Source of the DNA: Halicephalobus mephisto
Taxonomy: Eukaryota > Nematoda > Chromadorea > Rhabditida > Panagrolaimidae
Length of the DNA: 64,000 nucleotides
Assembly: GCA_009193035.1 (NCBI GenBank)
Contig: SWDT01000073.1
Location: forward strand, 1 to 64,000
Direction of reading: 5' to 3'
A model generated the notes under the pieces. The model searched no databases, was not told where the DNA came from, and saw only the letters and a program-made list of their open reading frames with translations. Shown here piece after piece: positions 32,764 through 43,375 of the stretch. A program made the translations under genes and the position numbers. The first letter of the stretch is position 1, and the number at the start of each line of letters is the position of its first letter.

Positions 32764-33674
32764 ATGTCCGCGACAAAAACAGGGACGGCTGTGGCTGTGC
32801 TTATCAGTACAGGAGTGATAGTGACGTGTACTGTAGTCGTGGCTTTGCTCATCAATGACATCAACGCCATCTACAACGAGATTGTCCTTGATCTGGAGCT
32901 CGTCAGAGAAGTCAACAGAGATGCCTGGGACGGAATGATGGAGTTGCAGCAGAAGAAGGGTCCTGGAGACGTCCGGAATCTGTTTGAATTCAGAAGGAAG
33001 AAGAGGCAATATGACGAGGAATCAGTGCTTCCACCCAAGTGCAGTAAGTTCATTTTTATCAAAAATAGACCTACCAAAATAATGTTGTAGACTGTGACCA
33101 GATCAAGAACAGAAATTGCCCCAAGGGACCACCTGGACCCCCTGGAGAAAAAGGTGAGCAAGGAGAGTCCGGAGACCATGGAATGCCTGGATTACCCGGG
33201 GCCACGGGAATGGTCGTCCTCCTTGATCTTCCGACTGGGGGTTGTATCAAGTGTCCTGGAGGACCGCCTGGAGGCCGAGGACCTCAGGGACTCCCAGGAG
33301 AACGAGGACCCCAAGGACCCAAAGGATTCCCTGGGCGAAATGGAAGAGATGGATTCAAAGGACCTCCAGGCCCGGTCGGTGACCCAGGACCACCTGGGGA
33401 ACCCGGCAAACCTGGACTAGAAGGAAGACCCGGACAAAATGGTCGCAAGGGAGTCGGTGCTCCTGGAGAACCTGGACCTCCAGGAGTCGCAGGTCCTCCC
33501 GGTCCCCCTGGAGATCGAGGCAAGAATGGGGGTCGCGGAGGTCCCGGAAATGCCGGCCCAGAAGGACCTCCTGGAAACAGCGGACATCCAGGACAACCCG
33601 GAAGACCCGGACCTCCAGGTGATCGGGGACTTCCCGGACCTGATTCTCACTACTGTCCTTGTCCTCCCCGTTAA
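32764..33674 (+). CDS. Nematode cuticle collagen
   Basis: Exons 32764-33043 and 33091-33674 give 287 aa. A type II membrane signal anchor (about 10-33) precedes a subtilisin-like cleavage site (RRKKRQ, about 78-83), so the mature chain is released after processing. Two CxxC-type Cys clusters (PKCNCDQ; CIKCPGG) frame a short Gly-X-Y block and a non-collagenous break ([12 protein letters not shown]). The long Gly-X-Y domain has minor interruptions (KGVGAPGEP). The C-terminus YCPCPPR has a final cysteine pair. Cuticle collagens trimerise, are cross-linked via Cys and Tyr, and are moulted in stage-specific waves. AATAAA follows near 33720. The individual col/dpy/sqt orthologue is not assigned. 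Confidence 0.95.
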
Positions 33675-35260
33675 ATCTGTGATTTTTGACTCAACAAATA
33701 CTACACAATTCAAGAGGAAAAATAAAACTAACAGTTCTATATCTCATTAGTTAAATTAAGCAATTATATACTTCTTCTAAATCTGAATATTCCTCATTTA
33801 TAATGGAACACATATCTCCTTTCATAGTCAACTTTCTCGAAAACCGCTGATGAAAGAAATAATTCGCTTAAAATGACGTCATAACGATGTTGATTGAAGC
33901 CCATGAAATTAATTGGAAAAGTCCGATACGAACAAATTGAACATAAGTAATCAGACCAAAAACTTGACTAAGGTAGTTTTAACTGCTATGGAACTTTTTG
34001 AATACTAAAACGAAAAACTATTCCATGTAACGTTTGCATTTTCGCTGCAGAAAAATACAATTATCTCCAAATTTTTACAATGGTAACTAAAATAGAGTAA
34101 TCAGTTCTGTAAATTTCAAATATAAAATCAAAATAGAAGTTAGTCCTCAGAATCCTGTGCTCCATATTATCAAAATTGATCGTGTTCAAAATCGAAATTT
34201 GGACTTTTCGTGCTAAAGCATGACTTATGAGTTATGTTTCGATCTGAGAAATTCGAATAAAACTCAAGTCATCAGCTTAGGATAAAAGACAAATGTTGAA
34301 ATTAGAAAAATCCATGTTTCCTCAGCTCGGAAAGTCGAAATTCTGACCTCAAATTCTAATAGTTAACCTTGATAAAATAAAACACTGGATTCTGGAATTT
34401 GAAAACTCAAATGCAGTAGACGAAATCCGACCGACTATTCTTTTTAGTGATATCTACTCTTTGAGATATCCACTTCTTCAAACACTCATTTCTTAGATTT
34501 AGAATTCATGGACTTAGTTATCTCATTTTGGATTTTTACAGAAAAATAAGTGCTTAACACGTAGACAACCACGTGAGACACAGTGCTGCACGCCGTCAAT
34601 CAGTTCGGACATCGCGCGACACCACATGCTGCACAAACAAAAACAACTGGAAAAAACACTGTCCGACGTGCTGACTATGAAAAACATCCTGATCTTCTAC
34701 GTGTTAAAAATATTATTTCAAAGATTCTGGTGTCAATAATATTCAGAATGAACTTCAACTAAAATCAGATGACTCTGAATCAGCATTTCATCTTTGGAAT
34801 GGAATGACTGTCAAATAGAAAACAAAAAAGCAAAAAAGAACAAATCAAAAATCATTTGAGAAGTATTTTTGAGACTTACTGTGTACTGAAAATCATTTAT
34901 TTTCTTAAGGTTGTTGATGGATAAGTTGCGGAATTTAAGGTTAACGGATCCAGGAAGTCAAAATTATTTGGATAAATTACGCACTTTAATGTGTTGAACT
35001 TTGAATTCGATTATACCATCGATCATTGATTTTGTAATTCCCAAGGTCGTTTTGATTATTAGCCTTTTCAAAGAGTTATTTAAGACCAGTTTTGAGTGCA
35101 GATAATTGCATTTTTTTCTCTAATTTCATAAAAGAATTGCTACTTTTTAAACATTTTTCGTTATGTATTGTTGTCCATATTCGAGAAATATTTTATGATT
35201 TCATATATGGATTTTTGTTTATCTTTGATATATCAATTTTACATTTTAAGATTAATCACC
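33675..35260. other. Intergenic, 1.6 kb, with CRE and inverted repeat
   Basis: No gene seen. A palindromic CRE (TGACGTCA) is at 33873-33880. Around 34555-34707 an 11-bp inverted repeat (TTAACACGTAG / CTACGTGTTAA) flanks about 130 bp of GC-richer DNA that also contains an E-box (CACGTG, about 34571). Confidence 0.4.
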
Positions 35261-36627
35261 ATGGGCAACAACGCAAGCTCAAAGAAACAAACAGATGCAA
35301 CACGAAAGGATAAACTTCAAAAACCCGTCGAATTGGATCGGGAAAAAACGTGAGAATGAAAATAAACTTTAATTTTTAATTAATTTTTGTTTTTTAAGAT
35401 GGTTTGTCGGCAGAATATCCAAGTCCGAAGAAGACGGTTTTCTATCTGCGAAAGGGATGCCTAATGGAACTTTTTTGATCCGAAAACAACAGATGGAACC
35501 GCCAGGATATGTCGTGGCAGTCAAGGATGAAGACCAGATGAATCATTACATAGTTAATGGACAAAATGAGGAATTATTTTCCGCCTTGCAGACCACGTTA
35601 CGATCATTGAATCAACTTGTTCATTATTACATCGAAAGAACAGACACGGTACGCGATCAGTTGACAACCTCCGCTTCGAACAAGGATTCAAGCGGAAAGG
35701 AACGAAACCGAGGAAATTGGGAAATACCTAAGGACGAACTGGACTTCAACAAAGAAATTAGTGCTGGAGCCTTTGCGAGGGTATATAAAGGCAAATGGCG
35801 AGGAACGACAACTGTGGCGATCAAAATGCTGAAGCAGGGCACAATGTCTTCCAAAGAATTTCTCAGGTGGGATGCCATTCAAATTCACTTTTATTTTCTG
35901 TCGTTTCAGAGAAGCTCAGATATTGAACGAGTTGGAGCATCCACACCTCGTGAAGTTTTACGGAGTCTCCACAAGAGATGAATCTTTCTACATCGTGCTA
36001 GAGTACTTGGAAAATGGTTCTCTTTTTAATTATCTGAGGAACAAACAAAATGAGATAAACGAGCAGGAAATGATTTGTATATCTAGTCAAGTTGCCAGTG
36101 GAATGAAGTATCTGGAAGAACTGAAAATCGTCCATCTAAGTCTCACTGCCAGGAACGTGCTAGTGGGTGAGAAGATCAGTGGAGTTCCAGTTGTGAAAGT
36201 GGCAGATTTCGTTCTAGCGAAGAAACTCATAAACGAAGAAGTATACAAAGTCGAAGAGAACATCGTTGTTTCAATAAAATGGACAGCACCTGAAGCCTTG
36301 AAATCTCTAGAATTTACAACCAAATCAGATGTGTGGAGCTTCGGAGTGTTGCTGCTGGGGAAATTTCAGTCGCGGAGAAACTCCATATAAAGGTAAGTTT
36401 ATTTTTTCGAATTTATAACAATTACTGTGAATATTCCTGCAGATTTGAAAGCGTACGAAGTCTTGAATTTCCTTAATGAAGGACACAAAATGCACAAAAT
36501 GTCAAAACCTCCAATATGTCCAGAAAACGTTTACAATGACGTTGTTTTGAAGTGTTGGGACGAGAACCCGGAGAAGAGACCGACATTTGCTTTCTTATTT
36601 TCCTACTTCGATGATTACTACACATAA
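35261..36627 (+). pseudogene. SH2 + tyrosine pseudokinase gene with frameshift
   Basis: Exons 35261-35349, 35399-35866, 35910-36392 and 36443-36627. MGNNASSK suggests N-myristoylation; there is no SH3. An SH2 domain (W31 to about 115) keeps the phosphotyrosine-binding Arg in FLIRK (R58). The Src-like kinase domain has the Gly loop, VAIK lysine (K172) and alpha-C Glu (E187), but the catalytic HRD is HLS (H261-L-S) and DFG is DFV (285-287), so the phosphotransfer Asp is absent. Near 36349-36362 the frame slips: FGVLL continues in frame 0 to a stop at 36388-36390, while the conserved end (FSRGETPY, then CWDENPEKRPTF in the next exon) is one base out. This may be a disabling mutation or a sequence error, since both later splice sites are intact. 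Confidence 0.8.
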
Positions 36628-36959
36628 AAAACAGTACATGATATATGATATATGATGTATCGATGTATCGATATATAAAAACGGCTCTGATGTACCGGAC
36701 ACTATACTTTACGGAGCAGTACATTGAGATAATGCACTTGTACATTGTGCTCAATTTACGTACTTGTTGCATTAAGGTTATTTTCTGCGTGTACGCATCT
36801 GTCTCAATAGCTGCCGTTTACCGCTAATGTCGATTAATGTCAGGCTTATATTTTAAATAATTAACTAAACAATGATACTAAGGATGTATAAATAGTTTGG
36901 ATACAATGTTGAATTTAATTTTACTATTTCATATCTGGGTACTTTGAACAAACAGTAAA
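36628..36959. other. 3' region with short ATGATATAT/ATGTATCG repeats
   Basis: Short tandem runs of GATATAT and GATGTATC near 36640-36675, then AT-rich DNA. No gene. Confidence 0.4.
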
Positions 36960-37400
36960 TCATTCATCTTCAACAAAATCTTCGTCTTCTGCCCCAACAA
37001 TGGAGAAGGAGATTGGAATGTCATCCTCTGAAATCACTGAATGGCTAGTTTCATGATGTTCTTTCAGTTTCTTCAAGAGCTCATATAACGACTCAACTGC
37101 AGGTTCAAAGCGAACAAATGCATTTTTGGCTTCTCAACGTGGCATATTTCTTCTCGGGAGTCAGAAGATTTCGAAAATTTATGCTGTGAACGACCATCTC
37201 TGATCATTTAATAGATTCTTTTACTCCAGGAGGAATGATATCAAGCATGTTCACAAGACAAGGAGATATTCCGGACAGATAAAACTTCGGATAATCTTAG
37301 TCATCTGATGTCAGTGAAGACCACAGCAGAAATTAAGCCAGAAATACTTGTTCAAACTTGTAAATTTTACTTCCTATGTCGGATAAGGGATGGGAATATT
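36960..37400 (-). pseudogene. Decayed protein gene, family unknown
   Basis: Minus-strand segments read like protein but are broken. YPKFYLSGISPCLVNMLDII-PPGVKESIK ends in TGA; then INFRNLLTPEKKYATLRSQK in another frame; then NAFVRFEPAVESLYELLKKL-KEHHETSHSVISEDDIPI and an acidic end EDEDFVEDE with a stop at 36960. At least one stop and one frameshift separate them. Charged helices and an acidic tail are visible, but I recognise no family. It is not an intact gene as read here. Confidence 0.45.
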
Positions 37401-37836
37401 CAGTTTCAAAACTATGACTTATAATTCAAGGAAATTTTTGTATTGGTTTCTCCGTAACTGTCTTCCTGAGTGATGATGAGGTTTATCTTCTTATAGTACA
37501 TTTCTACTTCTAATCACATTATTCCATCCATCAGAAAGTATAAACACTTAAAATTAAAATTAAAAATATAAAAACTCCATCTACTCATGAATCTGAACGT
37601 AGATAAACTTGAAAATGTCTGAATTTTGCACTTTAGGTAATTGTCCACAATTGACTCTAAAAAGTTCCAAATTTCGAATGATTTTTATCTACAAACACGT
37701 CCTTACATAAGTTACTGCAGTAAATATTCCAATAAATTACAACTATTTGCAAAAACTGAAGTTTGAAAAGCGAAAAAAATCATGAAAAATTGGATCCCTG
37801 GGAGATATGCTCAAATGAAAATTTCTGGATTCAGAA
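37401..37836. other. Intergenic, no gene seen
   Basis: AT-rich spacer downstream of the large ZP gene. No supported feature. Confidence 0.4.
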
Positions 37837-40800
37837 TTACCGATCCTCTCTCGCCATTTTCTTCCTTCTGACTGTCAAGAATACATTCAAGACGACGGCA
37901 AATATCAGGGACCAGACGCTGAATCCATTTATTGCAGCTATCCACAACCTGGATCCACAGAATTTCTCGCTCGTTTCTGAAATTAATTATTGAGACGATT
38001 CGTGTATGGATTCACTGAGCTCACCTTTGGTCTCTCTCTCTAGATGTTGTTGTCTGGCTTTCTCGAAGGCTAATCCACTACAGAAGGGATCTGTGCTGTT
38101 TCCGAAGCAGATGTCAGTGTGGACATGGGTGGAGAAGACCTTTTGTCCTTTGACGTCACGCTTTACCAGATTGCCCTGCACATCAAAGAGAATCGAGTTT
38201 GTGGGGGAAGTGACAAGGTCGGGACAGAAGGGGGGCTGGAAGGAGGGGGTTTTATATGGAATTGATATATGAACTCACGGTTGGGATCTTGTCGCAGCTG
38301 GTTAATCCACTTTCGCTGTCGGCTATATCCGTGCATATCTGGATATTGCATTTGATGCTCAACTCAGAACTGTCCGGGACCTTGAAAGCGTGCCAATGAC
38401 TTCTGGCAATGTCATGGTAGGTGTCGTAGTGGGGATGTCCGAGGATATTCAAGTCCGTGGAGCAGCCTCTTTCATCGATCACTTGATGTCTGGTTCCATC
38501 AATGTTGTCGATGACGTAGCAATCTCTCACGATGAATCCATAAGCGTCAGATTCTGGTTTTAGACTCCATTCTATCCTCAGAGGCTGTCCAACATCGACA
38601 TTGTTGATGTCTTCTCCGTCGCCTTCCCCGTGATGTTCCACTTCCTTGACTATTCTCATCTCCGTCGATGGAAGCGGAGCCTTCTGTTCCAGTTTTGAAG
38701 GAACAAGTTTAAGTTCTTCTAAAGCTTCTTCGATTCTCTTCGGGATTATCTGTTTGTTGTAGTTGATCTTCTGATGGACACATTGAGCCATGAACGATTG
38801 GACCGTAGTCGTTCCATCCGCCTGTTCGAACATCACAATAATCTGTAGATGGTACTGAGTTTGGGCCTTAGATTCCGGTCCAGGATTCTTGATTCCACAT
38901 TCAGCATAGGAGAAGCTAATGTTGATGTTCCACTCGTTTCTGAAGGTGTGAACACAACCAGGGACTCGTTTCCGGTCGTGAGCAAAAATCTGTCCCGTGA
39001 ATGGAAAGATGGTCTTGACATTGAAGTCCATTCCGCTCTCTTCGCAGATGACATGAGCTTTTCCTCGGATTCTATTCGGAACCATGGGTCCATGAGGAGG
39101 TTGAGTTGGTGGTTGCGAAGGATATTCCGGAGGAGAAGGGTACTCAGGAGGAGGAGGGTACTCAGGAGGAGGAGTCGGACGGAGTTGCCTCGGTCTGAAA
39201 GGAGGGGTAGTTGGCCGCTCAGGAGTCGGTGTTGATCTCCCTGGGGGAACGAAGGGGGAGCCAGGGATGAATGGAGATTCGGTGCTCGGTAACGGAGGGA
39301 ACCGAGTAGCGGGAGATGGAGTAGGGAACCGAGGGGGTACTGAAGGGAACTCCGGAGGAGGTTGTCCGGGTCTCTCTGGAAACCCTGGTCTTTGAGGTTG
39401 TCCAGGTCTTTCTGGGGGTTGGGAAGGAAGTCCTGGTCGTTCAGGCTGTCCAGGTTTTTGTGGAGGTTGGAACGGAGGTTGTCCAGGAATCTGAGGCGGT
39501 GGTTGGGGAGGTTGTTCGGGGATCTCAGGAGGAGGGATTTGCGGCGGTGGTTGTTGAGGAGGTTGTTCAGGGATTTGAGGAGGTGGTCGCTGGGGTTGGC
39601 CCGGGATTTGAGGAGGGATTGGTTGAGTTGGGATGCCGGGTCTTTGAGGTTGTCCTGGAATCTGAGGAGGTGGTTGTTGGGGAGGTCGTTGAGGCTGTCC
39701 GGGGATCTGAGGAGGAGGGGGCTGTTGAGGAGGTTGTTCAGGAATTTGAGGGGGAGGTGGTTGAGTCGGGACTTCCGGTCTTTGAGGTGGAGTGGGTTGA
39801 GATGGAACATTTGGTCTCTGTGGTTGTCCAGGGATTTCAGGGGGGGTTGGTTGAGTCGGGACTTCAGGTCGTTCTGGCTGTGAAGGTCTTTGAGGAGGCT
39901 GACTTGGTTGTTGAGGTTGCTCCGGCACTCCAGGGACTTCATAGCCTGGCTGTTCAGGAGATGAAGGAGGTTGGGGTGTACTCGGGTTCTCCGGATATTC
40001 ACTTGGAGGACTTGGACTAGGTCTTGGGTTCTCCGGATATCCACTAGGAGGACTAGGATTTTCCGGGTATCCAGTTGGGGGGTTCGGGTACTCTGGTTGA
40101 CTGGGTGGAGGATTCTCCGGGTACCCTTCAGACGGTTTCGATGGAGGAGGACTCGGTCCTTCGTAATTGTTATTCTCAGGGTAAGCCGGAGGCGGGATCG
40201 GAATTGATTTCGGAGGTTGAGGACGAGAGGGGGTTTCCGGGTATCCAGGGGTTTCAGGTTCACCGTAAGGAGGAGGTGTTTCGCCGTACGGGTTCTCCGG
40301 AGACGAAGTTGAAGGAAGTGGTGGAACTGAAGAACCTGTAAAAAATTACAAATTTTATAATTTTCAAAATTTCAACATCATGGTTCTCAGTATTCTGGAT
40401 TCCCTCAGGAAATTTTCTCAAATTTTTTGAAATCTCGATGGTTATGAAATCATAAATTGATTCAATCCCCTGAAACGCTCCCCAAAAACAATTACATTCA
40501 CTGCTGATGAATGCTTTATTTTTTGTTTCTTCCGAAAAACGATTATCTGCAAAAACGAAATCGAGGAGCTGTTCCAGATTCCTCGCGCCTATCTCCCGAA
40601 TCAATCAGCGAGGAGCTTGAGGAATTTCCTCAGTTTCAATTCCAGAATAGCCTCAGGCACTTTCGAGTTATTAATTTCTTTCTCATCGGTTTTCACTTTT
40701 CTCGAACCAGAAAACAAAACATACCGTAAGGGTTTGGAACCTCCAGAGCCGGTGGGGGGTTCGGGGGAGGGTAATTGTTGAAGTGGTTCACCGGAGCAGG

Positions 40801-41404
40801 ACCTTTAAAAGACCCAGAATTCTTCGCTATGTTCGAACTGATCAGCAAAACAGGGCTTTTGTTGGAAATAGAATGTCCGGCATTTGGCTGATAGAAGGAA
40901 ATTCCCTCAGGGTACTTGGGGGGTGGAGGAGCTTCGTAGAGATTCTCTGGTCTCTGCGCAGGAGGTTCATATCGCTTGCCCTGAGGTTTAGGGCCTCCAT
41001 AAGAAGAACTAGGGTTGAAGTTATAGAGCGGAGGTGCCTGGGGGGCCGGAGAGTTGAAGAACTGAAAAATCAAAAAATACTCAAATCTCCGAAACCGGTC
41101 AATAATTTCTCACTTGAGTTGGATAAAAGTTGGATTGCTGACTCTTGAATTCAGCCCTGGGCTGGGGGTCAGGGGGTCTGTAGGGGTTGGGAGTGCTTTT
41201 TTCGTAATAATTGTTCGGCAAAGGAGCAGCAAACGGAGGATGGTTTCCACCGTCGTAGTTAGCTGCCCCGAAGGCTCTTCTGTTGAAGCTAGACACGAAA
41301 CTAGCCAGGTGCTTCTGAGTGTCCGGGTCCCCGAGGGGCCGTGGAGGGGCCCATTGCCCCAGGGTCAAGGGAAATAAAAGGAATAATAGCGTTACCGCAC
41401 TCAT
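37837..41404 (-). CDS. Large proline-rich ZP-domain membrane protein
   Basis: Exons 41404-41114, 41061-40725, 40335-38279, 38235-38025 and 37976-37837 give 1011 aa. Signal peptide MSAVTLLFLLFPLTLG. About 600 residues are Pro/Gln-rich, first tyrosine-containing repeats (GYPENP, EYPNPP), then (R/Q)PxxPxQP repeats. The ZP domain begins with GKAHVICEESGMDFNVKTIF and includes VPGCVHTFRNEW, AQTQYHLQIIVMFEQ, DVGQPLRIEW, YVIDNIDGTRHQVIDERGCS and FCSG. A transmembrane helix lies at the C-terminus (WIAAINGFSVWSLIFAVVL) with a short basic tail. No strong RxxR site is seen between ZP and membrane. Such proteins build apical extracellular matrix or cuticle; Tyr/Pro repeats suit cross-linking. The orthologue is not assigned. 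Antisense ORFs across the repeats are shadows. Confidence 0.9.
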
Positions 41405-41653
41405 TGGCCCATTGATTCCTCTCACGAGTAGAAAAGAATCTGGAGCTCCAACAATGAGCGAAAACCGATAATAGGGCTTCAGAGGGATTGAGGATTGATC
41501 TTGGAGATAGAGCGCGAGTGCACGAACAACGCCGAGTTTGTCTGCCACGCCCGCGCTCCATTTCTGGATGTCCATCACTCCAGGAAGTGCAGTTTTCACT
41601 TTTCCTCCGACCTCTTCGAGATATTTTCGAGCAACTTTATTTATCGGTCAACC

Positions 41654-41791
41654 ATGAAAAAACTCATTGATGCTATCAAGACAAGGATGAAGCAGTATCT
41701 TCGAGGAATGTCGACGACCTTCTTTCACGGTTTTTTAATGACATATCTGGGAATCTGGAGCTCGAAGGAATGCATGATCATCAACTACTAA
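41654..41791 (+). CDS. Possible 45-aa small membrane protein
   Basis: The ATG at 41654 sits in a good context (ACCATGA) and opens 45 codons: a basic helix (MKKLIDAIKTRMKQYLRG) followed by a moderately hydrophobic stretch (TTFFHGFLMTYLGIW). It is divergent from the ZP gene with 249 bp between starts, and AATAAA sites follow at about 41803. No family is recognised. A small single-pass or mitochondrial protein is possible, but a chance ORF cannot be excluded. Confidence 0.35.
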   Translation: MKKLIDAIKTRMKQYLRGMSTTFFHGFLMTYLGIWSSKECMIINY

Positions 41792-43375
41792 ACAACCTTT
41801 TAAAATAAATCAACAAATAAAAAATGGACAAAAATTACTTTTCAAAAATCAAATAATATAAGTAATGAAGCAAAAAATCACTTTAATTCTAATTTTAATT
41901 TAACGTAATTAACTTTTTCAAAGATGATCATATAAAAAATTACATAAAAATATTCTTTGAATTTAAAAAAATTACCGACAAAAATTTTATAAAAACTTAA
42001 AAATGTTTTGAAAGAACTTCTACTTCAACGATTCATCGATGGAGATCTGGAATCCGATATCTACCGTAATAAACGATTAAAGATCGAAATGAACAACAAG
42101 CTATAAATTTTTATTGTATTTCTTTATCGAAATGTAAAATTCCATTTCAGTGGAAAACTGGTCATCTGGAAGCTTGATGATTATCCGTCTTCAGAGTAAA
42201 AATCCAATCCGAAGTTTAGTAAATCAATTTTGTTAAGATTTTCCAGATATCCAATGCAAAATTAATTGCTTCAGCGTCCGTGAAAGGAAGAAAAATAAAA
42301 AGTGATATATGAATCAATCTTTAATGTTCTTAGAAATGAATTTACAGTTACCTAAGAACTTCAATCATGTTGAGTTTGGATTCTGATCAAATTCCAAATG
42401 AATAAAGAAAAGCTGTTCTTTGGAGTTCATTTATTTAATGATTTCATAACCGACTTCAGTAAAGTAAAAATTACAGCAAAATTTCGTTTATTAAATAACG
42501 AATAATTCGAATATGTTAGTTTTTTTCGTTCAGAATCAAAAATATTTTAATTTTTAATTTAATTCTAAATTTTTGTTTTACATCGGACGATTCTGCTTCG
42601 GATGCCATTTTTCCGATTCTTTAAAAGTTGAAATATGCATTTAAAGTTTTTTAAATTTATTTTTTTTATTTTTCATTGTTGATTTTTGAAAAATTTTTCA
42701 CAAATTTATTTTTTATCTAATTTTAAATTAAATTTTCAATGATTTTTCAGTTTTCCTAAAAAATTAAAAATTAATAAAAATTAAATAAAATATTATTCGA
42801 TAAATTTAATAATTATGAAATTTTTATTCAAATTTTAAATTTTTTGTATTCGAATTTTTATTTTTTTTTCTGGATTTTATTTAATAAATTATTTTTTGAA
42901 ATCTATGTCGAAATAAATAATAATTATATTATTAAATTATGAAATTATGAAATTCTAAAAAGTAACTTGAAAGCTAAACAGAACAGACGACGTTGTAATC
43001 AAAAAAGAACACTTTGATAACACCAGTTATAGGAGTCGAAAACAATGATAAAAATTTTTTTCTCGAATTTTTTTAAACTTCCAGCTTTATACAATTTCTG
43101 GAAAGTACCCTAAATACAGAATTAAGTATTTGTAATTTTTTGGACATATTGTAAATGCTTTATAAAATTTATTTTTACTTAATCGAAAGTTTTGAATGTT
43201 TTATTAATTCGATTTATCACAATACTTCGCTTCATGATCGATTTCCAATGTAATTTTTTGTTTTTTGTAAAATTAAAACAAATTATTTTTTTAAATCCAA
43301 TGTTTACAGGATCCACTATTAGTGAATTTGTTCAATTACAACCTTTTGCTTATTTGATCATTGCAAAGTGATGAA
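41792..43375. other. Very AT-rich intergenic region
   Basis: About 1.6 kb. From 42500 to 43340 it is dominated by A/T runs. No gene, repeat unit or RNA fold recognised. Confidence 0.45.

Noticed and set aside
38833..40263. 476-codon ORF in a second frame of the ZP gene and long antisense ORFs
   Set aside because: Shadow frames of proline-rich repeats; the ZP frame has signal peptide, ZP cysteines and consensus splice sites.
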